Positions 58,928 to 64,000 of a stretch of DNA of 64,000 bases are shown one piece after another. Source of the DNA: Ga0074139 sp964515195 (GTDB lineage: Bacteria; Bdellovibrionota; Bdellovibrionia; Bdellovibrionales; Bdellovibrionaceae). The stretch's first letter is position 1, and each line of letters opens with the position of its first letter. Position numbers and translations under genes: made by a program. The notes under the pieces were generated by a model, which did not search any database, had not been told where the DNA came from, and saw only the letters and a program-made list of their open reading frames with translations. The stretch is from positions 62,001-126,000 of the forward strand of contig CAZETK010000001.1 of the NCBI GenBank assembly GCA_964515195.1, given 5' to 3'.

Positions 58928-59248
58928 ATGTCAAGTCATGATTATAGATCAAAACCTATGTCTAAGAATGAAGCTCTTAAGAAATTGAGAGAAATCATGG
59001 CTGAAGAAGATCCAGTTATTATTTTCACGCAACATGCTGAGAGGGAAATGATAAACGATCAGATGACTCATGCTGACGCCTTGAATGTTCTCAAGTCGAC
59101 AAGCTGTAGACTCACGGATGGGCCTGAAAGTAAAAATGGTACTGTTCGATACCGTTTTAAGACATGGAAGTACTGCGTAGTAGTTGTATTTTTCAGAAAT
59201 GCTGATGGGGTCACCGTGGTTACGGTTTGGAAGATTACTAAAGAGTAA
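58928..59248 (+). CDS. DUF4258-domain protein, probable toxin of a toxin-antitoxin pair
   Basis: A 106-residue protein (96 from ATG 58958). The core VIIFTQHAEREMINDQMTHADALNVL, then DGPESKNGTVRYRFK and VVVVFFRNADGVTVVTVW, matches DUF4258, a small alpha-beta fold related to RelE/MqsR-type RNases. His36 and the RYRF stretch are candidate active-site residues. It precedes an MqsA-like antitoxin gene by 13 bp. RNase activity is inferred. Confidence 0.82.
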   Translation: MSSHDYRSKPMSKNEALKKLREIMAEEDPVIIFTQHAEREMINDQMTHADALNVLKSTSCRLTDGPESKNGTVRYRFKTWKYCVVVVFFRNADGVTVVTVWKITKE

Positions 59249-59261
59249 GGAAGAGGGTGTT

Positions 59262-59759
59262 ATGGAGATTTATTGCACAAATTGCACAAACCCTAAGCCT
59301 CTAAAAGGCAAAAAGGTAAAGATCAAATATGACGTTTCTGGCCTCGATTATTTAACCATTGATGGTGTTATAGAGCACAAGTGCCCTCGTTGTGGCGAGG
59401 TGTATCGATATTATGGAAACATTGAAAAACTGAATCACGCAATCGCCGAGTTTATAGCGAAAAAAGTAGATCACTTACAGGGCCAGGAGGTCAGATTTAT
59501 TAGAAAGTATCTTGGCTATAATACTAAGATGTTTGCAACGGAGATTCTTAAAATTGATGTCGCAACTCTATCTAGAATCGAAAATGATAAAATTGAACAC
59601 AGCAGCACGCTTGACAACTTTATTAAGTATTTGGCCCTTTCGAAGAATCCAGATCGTGACTATGAAATTCATGAATTACTTCTTAAGAAGCAGCCATCTT
59701 TCAGTAATTTGATATTGAAGCCGAGAAAGGGCAAGTGGCTGATCGAAGCTCTTGCCTAA
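59262..59759 (+). CDS. MqsA-like zinc-finger/HTH antitoxin
   Basis: From ATG 59262 (GAGGGTGTT upstream) the product has 165 residues. The N-terminus has a YgiT-type zinc site with Cys5, Cys8, Cys41 and Cys44 (IYCTNCTN, HKCPRCGE). The second half is a helix-turn-helix of the MqsA/XRE kind (VRFIRKYLGYNTKMFATEILKIDVATLSRIEN), which would bind the operator of its own operon. Toxin first, antitoxin second is the mqsRA order. It is followed by a terminator-like hairpin. Confidence 0.85.
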   Translation: MEIYCTNCTNPKPLKGKKVKIKYDVSGLDYLTIDGVIEHKCPRCGEVYRYYGNIEKLNHAIAEFIAKKVDHLQGQEVRFIRKYLGYNTKMFATEILKIDVATLSRIENDKIEHSSTLDNFIKYLALSKNPDRDYEIHELLLKKQPSFSNLILKPRKGKWLIEALA

Positions 59760-59787
59760 AGCCAAATCTAAGAAGTAATATTTAAAG

Positions 59788-59838
59788 CAGCGGAAGTGGG
59801 GTCACCACCTTGATTATCACCCGTGCTTCCGCTGTTTT
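59788..59838 (+). terminator. Hairpin terminator after the toxin-antitoxin operon
   Basis: CAGCGGAAG (59788-59796) pairs perfectly with CTTCCGCTG (59826-59834), with a long loop that has a second small pairing (GGGGT/ACCC), then TTTTG. It lies 29 bp after the antitoxin stop codon. Confidence 0.6.
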
Positions 59839-59924
59839 GCTTAATGCGCTCCGTGGCCCTTATGGGGTTAATTAATTCCTGCCCCAGCTAATACTAGCCG
59901 CAAGGAATAGCTCACTGGGCTTTT

Positions 59925-60593
59925 TTATCTAAACAGCCATGTTACCCATTTTTTTACTAGTACAGAAGCAATAATTACTCCGCCACCGCCTACCAACCAG
60001 AGTAGCTGAGTGAACAGATTGGATAAACGGGCAGAATTTCTATCCCCCCAAAGGGATTTTAAATACACATTATGTTTTTTGTTGTAATCGCTGTAATAGA
60101 TTTCAAAATCGTAGTATTCAATTTTTTCTTTTAAGAGCGCAAGCCTGGTGGAAAGGTCTTCGCCAATTGATTTCCTAGCGTTGCTAATGCATTTCTCGAT
60201 AAACAAATTTATAAAGGTCTTTGCTTCGCTAATTTTATTTAATCTTCTTGCCGCCAACTCCATACCCAATCCGCATATATCTTCTAATTGAGATGCATCA
60301 TACTTAAAATTATTTGAGTCAAAAACTAAAGCTGAACCCTGTAAGCAGCTTGACTGAATTATATCATGATCTGGAATAAGTGCATATTTCCAATTTATCA
60401 GATCCTCGAGATCTTTTATTGAATCAATCTTTTCCGCTGTTACCGTTTCAACGCTAGAAAGAGCTAAATATTTTATTATGGTATCATGCAGTGTTATTAT
60501 AGAGAAAATAATCCAACCGGAGATAGAAATAACAGCTACCATTGCGATCCAGCTTATGTATAGTTTAAATAAGACATTTTTTACTTTACTCAA
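59925..60593 (-). CDS. Membrane protein of unknown function, two helices
   Basis: A 222-residue product with one helix near the N-terminus (WIAMVAVISISGWIIFSIITL) and another near the end (LLWLVGGGGVIIASVLVKKW), with a mostly soluble middle of about 140 residues rich in Ile, Leu and Lys (ARRLNKISEAKTFINLFIEKC, LALLKEKIEYYDFEIYYSDY). Composition is more A/T-rich than that of surrounding genes, suggesting recent acquisition. No family recognised. It stands alone between the toxin-antitoxin pair and the small proteins before tRNA-Arg. Confidence 0.65.
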   Translation of the reverse strand: MSKVKNVLFKLYISWIAMVAVISISGWIIFSIITLHDTIIKYLALSSVETVTAEKIDSIKDLEDLINWKYALIPDHDIIQSSCLQGSALVFDSNNFKYDASQLEDICGLGMELAARRLNKISEAKTFINLFIEKCISNARKSIGEDLSTRLALLKEKIEYYDFEIYYSDYNKKHNVYLKSLWGDRNSARLSNLFTQLLWLVGGGGVIIASVLVKKWVTWLFR

Positions 60594-60763
60594 GCAAGAT
60601 GCTCCCTCCGTTTTTACTTTTTAGCTGCATTCGAAATGCCAGAAACAAGGGCCTACTTATTTAGAGCTCAGCAAGATTTGTTTTAGAAAGAGACGATACT
60701 AAATAAACAAGCGCCAACAATAAGTGGCTTCAATTTTATAAACAAAATTACCGATATATTTTT

Positions 60764-60922
60764 GTGCTAAGGAAAAAGCTGTCTCAAGTTGAATCGCTGC
60801 TTCTTGTTGCAATTCGGGAAATCCAAAAGCTGAGCTCCCAGCTAGAAACTGTGGAAAAAACAAAAAAGCAAAAACGAAGCAGATCGCATTTAAAGTTAAT
60901 TGAAACGGAGGATGAGAAATGA
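60764..60922 (+). CDS. Small charged protein coupled to the next gene
   Basis: A 52-codon frame from GTG 60764, or 47 from a CTG at 60779 that has AAGGA five bases upstream. It reads as a charged helix (SQVESLLLVAIREIQKLSS, then QLETVEKTKKQKRSRSH) and stops in TGA 60920-60922, overlapping the next ATG (60919) by four bases. That overlap and the coiled-coil-like pattern are the support; a good ATG is missing. Confidence 0.5.
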   Translation: MLRKKLSQVESLLLVAIREIQKLSSQLETVEKTKKQKRSRSHLKLIETEDEK

Positions 60923-61140
60923 GAGTAGTTTTATTGGCCCGTTACTATTTTGATATTTTAATGTGGCACCTTTCTGGAATTGCCATGTATATTTTTTTAC
61001 CGGCTCTTATTGCGATTTCCCTGAGCGATTCGTCCAGGGTTGATGTTGGTTTTAATGTGCTGATATTTCTTCTCGGTGTTTTTGCTTGCTATAGGGTTTG
61101 TAGGGCCATCAACTTGATAATGCAGAAATTTAAGCCCTGA
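60919..61140 (+). CDS. Small membrane protein
   Basis: A 73-residue protein with two hydrophobic helices (ISGIAMYIFLPALIAISL-like region at about 14-35 and VGFNVLIFLLGVFACYRVC at about 43-61) and short basic ends (RVVLLARYYFD, LIMQKFKP). GGAGGATGAGAA precedes the ATG. It is translated directly after the small charged protein (ATGA overlap), so the two may form a complex. No family recognised. Confidence 0.65.
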   Translation: MRVVLLARYYFDILMWHLSGIAMYIFLPALIAISLSDSSRVDVGFNVLIFLLGVFACYRVCRAINLIMQKFKP

Positions 61141-61332
61141 TTAATCAACCTTCTTTGAGCTTGCCTTTTCCTGGGCCTCAAGCCCCTCTGCGGCCACTTC
61201 AAGCGTCTCCAGGGAGTATAAGTTCTCGTTGAGTCGACTCAAAATAGCCTGTATTTTCAGGATCCGCTCTGCTCGAGAGGGGTTTCTGCAGCCTTGGGGG
61301 ACTCGGGGCGGATCCAAATATACTGCACCCAC
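61141..61332 (-). CDS. Possible small helical protein downstream of tRNA-Arg
   Basis: A 63-codon frame from GTG 61332. The first third is irregular (MGAVYLDPPRVPQGC); the rest is a plausible amphipathic helix (RILKIQAILSRLNENLYSLE). The start codon falls in the arm of the hairpin behind tRNA-Arg and has no ribosome binding site, so the true start could be further in or the frame could be spurious. Confidence 0.35.
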   Translation of the reverse strand: MGAVYLDPPRVPQGCRNPSRAERILKIQAILSRLNENLYSLETLEVAAEGLEAQEKASSKKVD

Positions 61333-61357
61333 AATAAGGGTTGAATCTGTGGGTGCA
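61324..61357 (-). terminator. Hairpin downstream of tRNA-Arg
   Basis: TGCACCCACA (61324-61333) and TGTGGGTGCA (61348-61357) form a perfect 10-bp stem with a 14-base loop, 31 bp behind the tRNA 3' end on the minus strand, followed by GTATATTT. It probably ends the tRNA transcript. Confidence 0.6.
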
Positions 61358-61387
61358 TTACAGTCTCCGGGTCGGACCTGGAAGACT

Positions 61388-61464
61388 TGGTGATCCGGGC
61401 AGGACTCGAACCTGCGACCTATTGCTTAGAAGGCAATTGCTCTATCCAGCTGAGCTACCGGACC
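61388..61464 (-). tRNA. tRNA-Arg (anticodon TCT)
   Basis: The cloverleaf reads on the minus strand: acceptor GGTCCGG/CCGGATC, D arm GCTC-AGCTGGATA-GAGC, anticodon arm ATTGC-CTTCTAA-GCAAT with anticodon TCT, and T arm GCAGG-TTCGAGT-CCTGC. The discriminator is A and the CCA end is encoded (61388-61390). It reads AGA codons. It borders an accessory patch (58.8-61.1 kb), as tRNA genes often do. Confidence 0.95.
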
Positions 61465-61619
61465 TGAAATGAATTCTCTGGAAACAGAACAGATATCTTA
61501 ATTCTGCCTCCAATACGCCAGTTTATGCGCAGCACAACGAGTTCGCTCTCTAATTTTCTTGTTTTGTGGTCACTCTAGTCTTGTGAATTGAGCTGACTGA
61601 GGTTAATTGGGTCGGGATT

Positions 61620-61862
61620 TCAAGATATGGTGTATTCTTTCAAGCTTTTAACCTGTGCCTTGGCCGAAGCGGTTGTCGCTTTCTTGTAGTAAACGACAAA
61701 CGAAAATACTTCTTCCGGATCTTCTCGAAGAAGTGCTTCTTGTCTAATGATGTCCTTTACGACAATGGGATTGAGACGAGTGACATCATTGATAACTTCG
61801 CCGGCTTGCAAAGGTGTGCAGGCCACGATTGAGAAGATTAGTAATAAAATAGTCTGTTTCAT
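61620..61862 (-). CDS. Small secreted hypothetical protein
   Basis: An 80-residue protein with a signal peptide (TILLLIFSIVACTPLQAGE; the LIFSIVAC stretch could also serve as a lipobox with Cys15). The mature part (NDVTRLNPIVVKDIIRQEALL, EEVFSFVVYYKKATT) is one helix and a strand. The start ATG 61862 lies next to AAGAAAT. It lies 34 bp behind the YihY/BrkB gene in the same direction. No family recognised. Confidence 0.65.
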   Translation of the reverse strand: MKQTILLLIFSIVACTPLQAGEVINDVTRLNPIVVKDIIRQEALLREDPEEVFSFVVYYKKATTASAKAQVKSLKEYTIS

Positions 61863-61896
61863 TTCTTAGACCCTAATTTTACGGCTTCACCGAACG

Positions 61897-62652
61897 TCAG
61901 CTCTTATGAAGATAGGCGACAAAGGCGGCGCCNNNNNNNNNNATATACAATACAACCAGAATATATAGCAAAAAGAGGGGGATGGTGGCCACCGAACCAT
62001 AAATGCTGTTGATATTGAAAACAGATTTGGTGATGAAGGAAAAAGATTTTTGAAGGGCGACCAAGCCCAGGCCGCTTATGAAAGCCCCAAGAATCGCTTT
62101 TTTTGTCTCTACTTTAACTTCGGGAATGAACTTATAAATTAAAAATATCCCGCCGATTCCAACGCCTGCATCAATCCAAGATCGATAGACTTTCAACAAG
62201 GGTTGCAGAATTTTCAGCGAACGAAACCCGGCATAGATGGCCAAAAAAACGGGGATCAGGAGCATCAACACCCAAGCCAATCCGAAGCGTTTGATCAGAC
62301 TGCGGGAGGGCTGCTTTCTCCACATTCGGTTAATTCCGTACTCCATATCCTGTAACAATCGAAAGCTTGTAAAAACCAAGAAGAGGGCTGCAGTCGTTCC
62401 CAATGTACTGGCGTTAATTCGTCTTAAGACTCCCCGGAATATTTGCAGGAATTCTAAGCCGAGGGCCTCGCGAAAATAGCGAAAGAAGAGGCCTTGGATC
62501 TTGGGAGCGAGAAACTCTAGGCCCCCGATGGATTGAAAGACAGCTAAAGTGACGACTAAAAAAGGAATGATAGCGAGAACTGTGGAAAAAGCCAGTGACG
62601 CCGCCACAAGGCGCATTTCACTTTCATTAAGGCGGCGAAAAAATCGTATCAT
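61897..62652 (-). CDS. YihY/BrkB-family inner-membrane protein
   Basis: A 251-residue membrane protein of the YihY/virulence factor BrkB family: the conserved start SEMRLVAASLAFSTVLAIIPFLVVTLAVFQ, RLLQDMEYGINRMWR in the middle and about six helices in all (GLAWVLMLLIPVFLAIYAGF, VGIGGIFLIYKFIP, AILGAFISGLGLVALQK, IPLFLLYILVVLY). Ten N (61933-61942) hide four residues near the C-terminus; unlike the ppk gap, the remaining length fits the family. Function of YihY is unknown. Overlaps the MBL-fold gene by four bases. Confidence 0.88.
   Translation of the reverse strand: MIRFFRRLNESEMRLVAASLAFSTVLAIIPFLVVTLAVFQSIGGLEFLAPKIQGLFFRYFREALGLEFLQIFRGVLRRINASTLGTTAALFLVFTSFRLLQDMEYGINRMWRKQPSRSLIKRFGLAWVLMLLIPVFLAIYAGFRSLKILQPLLKVYRSWIDAGVGIGGIFLIYKFIPEVKVETKKAILGAFISGLGLVALQKSFSFITKSVFNINSIYGSVATIPLFLLYILVVLYXXXXGAAFVAYLHKS
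61933..61942. other. Assembly gap (10 N) inside the YihY/BrkB gene
   Basis: Exactly ten unknown bases; the frame and the family's usual spacing before the GAA/GAE motif are preserved across it, so the length here is plausible. Confidence 0.9.
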
Positions 62653-63542
62653 AAATGAAATCGGCTCTCGACTTGGAAGTCGGCTTTATTTCGCACGACC
62701 TTCGCAGCATCACAGTAGGGATCATGTTCAAAATACAGATACCAACCTTGGTCAGCCGCTTGTCCTAGGAATTTTTGTTTTTCTTCAATCAACATCATGG
62801 GATTCAAATCATACCCCATAACCCAGGGTAACCGAACATGGGAAGATGTGGGAATGACATCTCCGCAGAAAAGCAAAGTGCTTGTCCCATCAGAGATTTT
62901 TACAACCTGCTGACCCTGCGTATGCCCATTGGAAATGAAAGTGCTGATGCCTGGAAGCAAATCTTTTTGATCGCCTTCAAGAACTTTAAGTACACTGTGG
63001 TCGACAAGTGGCTGATAGTTAGCGGGGAAATAGCTGGCTCTTTCGCGGAGGTTAGGTTCTTGGGCTGTCGCAAGATTGGTTTTTTGTACATAGTATTGCG
63101 CATTTGGGAAGGTGGGAACAAGCTTGCCATTTCGTTCAGTGGTGGCGCCTCCGGCATGATCAAAGTGCAAATGCGTGAGAATCACATGATTGACATCTTC
63201 CACACGTAGCCCATGCGACTGCAATGACTTCAACAAGCTGGGGCCATTGGGATCAATATTATACATTTCCATAAATTTTGATCCCAACTTTTCGCCATAC
63301 TTTTTAATAAAGTCCTGGCCGTTGCCCGTATCGATAACCACATTGCATCCCGGGCTTTTGAGTAAAAGGGAGCGTGCCTCCATGGCAATCCGATTTTTTT
63401 CATCGGGTGGGTTGGACTTTTCCCAGAGCACTTTCGGGACAGTGCCGAACATGGCCCCGCCATCCAGGCCGAAAATTCCTGTGGGGAGGGGGCATATTTC
63501 ATAGGGACCGATCTTCAATTTCAATTTTTCGGTTGAAATCAT
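62649..63542 (-). CDS. MBL-fold metallo-hydrolase
   Basis: From ATG 63542 (AAAGGAGATTTT upstream) the product has 297 residues. The metallo-beta-lactamase fold is shown by the zinc motif LTHLHFDHAGG, the later FISNGHTQGQQVV histidine, LLFCGDVIPTSSH and the final FEHDP histidine. The N-terminus (LKIGPYEICPLPTGIFGLDGGAMFG) is like that of quorum-quenching lactonases and other YtnP-type MBL hydrolases. Substrate open. It is coupled to the YihY gene. Confidence 0.87.
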   Translation of the reverse strand: MISTEKLKLKIGPYEICPLPTGIFGLDGGAMFGTVPKVLWEKSNPPDEKNRIAMEARSLLLKSPGCNVVIDTGNGQDFIKKYGEKLGSKFMEMYNIDPNGPSLLKSLQSHGLRVEDVNHVILTHLHFDHAGGATTERNGKLVPTFPNAQYYVQKTNLATAQEPNLRERASYFPANYQPLVDHSVLKVLEGDQKDLLPGISTFISNGHTQGQQVVKISDGTSTLLFCGDVIPTSSHVRLPWVMGYDLNPMMLIEEKQKFLGQAADQGWYLYFEHDPYCDAAKVVRNKADFQVESRFHL

Positions 63543-63552
63543 AAAATCTCCT

Positions 63553-64000
63553 TTACGAGTTGTTATCTTCAAAAAATGCGTCTGGTGCAATTGTCTTAAC
63601 CCACGCCTTATAGGCTTCATTGACTATCTCGATCGAACCGGGTGGATGAACAGGCCCAACGTGCACGATCAGCTTTCCTGGCTTTGGGAAAAAATAGCCC
63701 TTGGGCATCAGATTCGCATTTCCCTCAATGTACAGGAATAAAATAGGAGTTTGCGTGCGTTCAGAAAAAATACTCACCCCACGTTTAAACTCATGAATTT
63801 TTCCATCCTTCGAGCGAGTGCCTTCGGGAAAGATAATCAACCACATTCGATCCAATTGAGTAAGAAGCTTTAAGATCAAATTAATGGCTTCGCCTTTGCG
63901 GTCCCTTCTGTCAATTGGAATGGCACCCAGGCAATGTTGCGAAAAAAATGTAAATAGCGGATTTGAAAAGAAGTAGTCTTTGGCAGCGGCAATGTATAAA
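63553..64000 (-). CDS. PlsC-type 1-acylglycerol-3-phosphate acyltransferase (partial)
   Basis: The gene runs off the right end of the window; its frame is open from base 63999. The readable 148 codons include YIAAAKDYFFSNPLFTFFS, GAIPIDRRDRKGEAI (motif II region) and IIFPEGTRSKDGKIHEFKRG (motif III with the FPEGTRS signature). The HX4D motif I should lie just beyond the window. Such enzymes acylate lysophosphatidic acid to phosphatidic acid in phospholipid synthesis. It ends 10 bp before the MBL-fold gene. Confidence 0.88.
   Translation of the reverse strand, partial: LYIAAAKDYFFSNPLFTFFSQHCLGAIPIDRRDRKGEAINLILKLLTQLDRMWLIIFPEGTRSKDGKIHEFKRGVSIFSERTQTPILFLYIEGNANLMPKGYFFPKPGKLIVHVGPVHPPGSIEIVNEAYKAWVKTIAPDAFFEDNNS

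Noticed and set aside
58765..61464. Integrative element with attachment sites at tRNA-Arg
   Set aside because: No integrase gene and no copy of the tRNA 3' end was found at the other side of the patch.
1..64000. CRISPR array, insertion sequence or rRNA operon
   Set aside because: No regularly spaced repeats, transposase-like frames or rRNA sequences were seen anywhere in the window.

Overview
The window looks like a chromosomal stretch of a Gram-negative bacterium. The evidence is lpxD, an RND/TolC efflux system, several beta-barrel proteins and many short secreted proteins with signal peptides. The mix of genes suggests a member of the Bdellovibrionota (Bdellovibrio-like). It includes lysine/alanine-rich histone-like tails, a gliding-type (Gld) ABC exporter, a lipoprotein with a YQNCS lipobox, many secreted hydrolases, and no transposons. 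This placement is inference from gene content, not from a marker-gene tree. Two runs of exactly ten N (31250-31259 in ppk, 61933-61942 in a YihY/BrkB gene) show that this is an assembled draft contig.

Layout. 1-5.6 kb: a nitrilase-family amidase, ETF:ubiquinone oxidoreductase, an rRNA guanine methyltransferase and lpxD. 5.7-13.8 kb: nucleic-acid genes (a histone-H1-like/Tudor-like fusion, IF-1, Tex, a 36-residue very basic protein, topoisomerase I) with two HAD-type hydrolases. 13.9-22.7 kb: C-terminal processing protease, a CsbD protein, an outer-membrane barrel, E1 alpha/beta of a 2-oxoacid dehydrogenase, pyrE, cutA and a DUF21/CBS membrane protein, then a strong terminator. 22.7-29.8 kb: fusA, recQ, a KefB-type antiporter, aat and a PilZ protein. 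29.9-37.7 kb: a phosphate block of ppk, sixA, ppx, an outer-membrane barrel, phoU, phoB and phoR, with a candidate Pho box before phoU. 37.7-46.7 kb: an rRNA cytosine methyltransferase, a short NFACT protein and a Gld-like ABC operon that runs into a GHMP sugar kinase and a DUF429 protein. 46.7-51.9 kb: secreted hydrolases and hypothetical proteins, a 650-bp region without a firm gene, and a glycosidase-like lipoprotein.

51.9-58.8 kb is the most interesting part. A copper/silver-type efflux operon (TolC-like, adaptor, CusA-like pump, cupredoxin) faces an ECF sigma factor that overlaps a four-helix membrane protein, probably its anti-sigma factor. The intergenic region holds two mirror-image promoters, each TGTCACA-N16-CGTA, one firing into each operon. 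This is the pattern expected if the sigma factor drives both itself and the pump. The adaptor appears to lack the usual alpha-helical hairpin and lipoyl insert.

58.8-61.5 kb is an accessory patch next to tRNA-Arg(UCU): a DUF4258/MqsA-like toxin-antitoxin pair and small membrane proteins without recognisable relatives. 61.6-64 kb returns to ordinary genes: a small secreted protein, YihY/BrkB, an MBL-fold hydrolase and a truncated PlsC-type acyltransferase running off the end.
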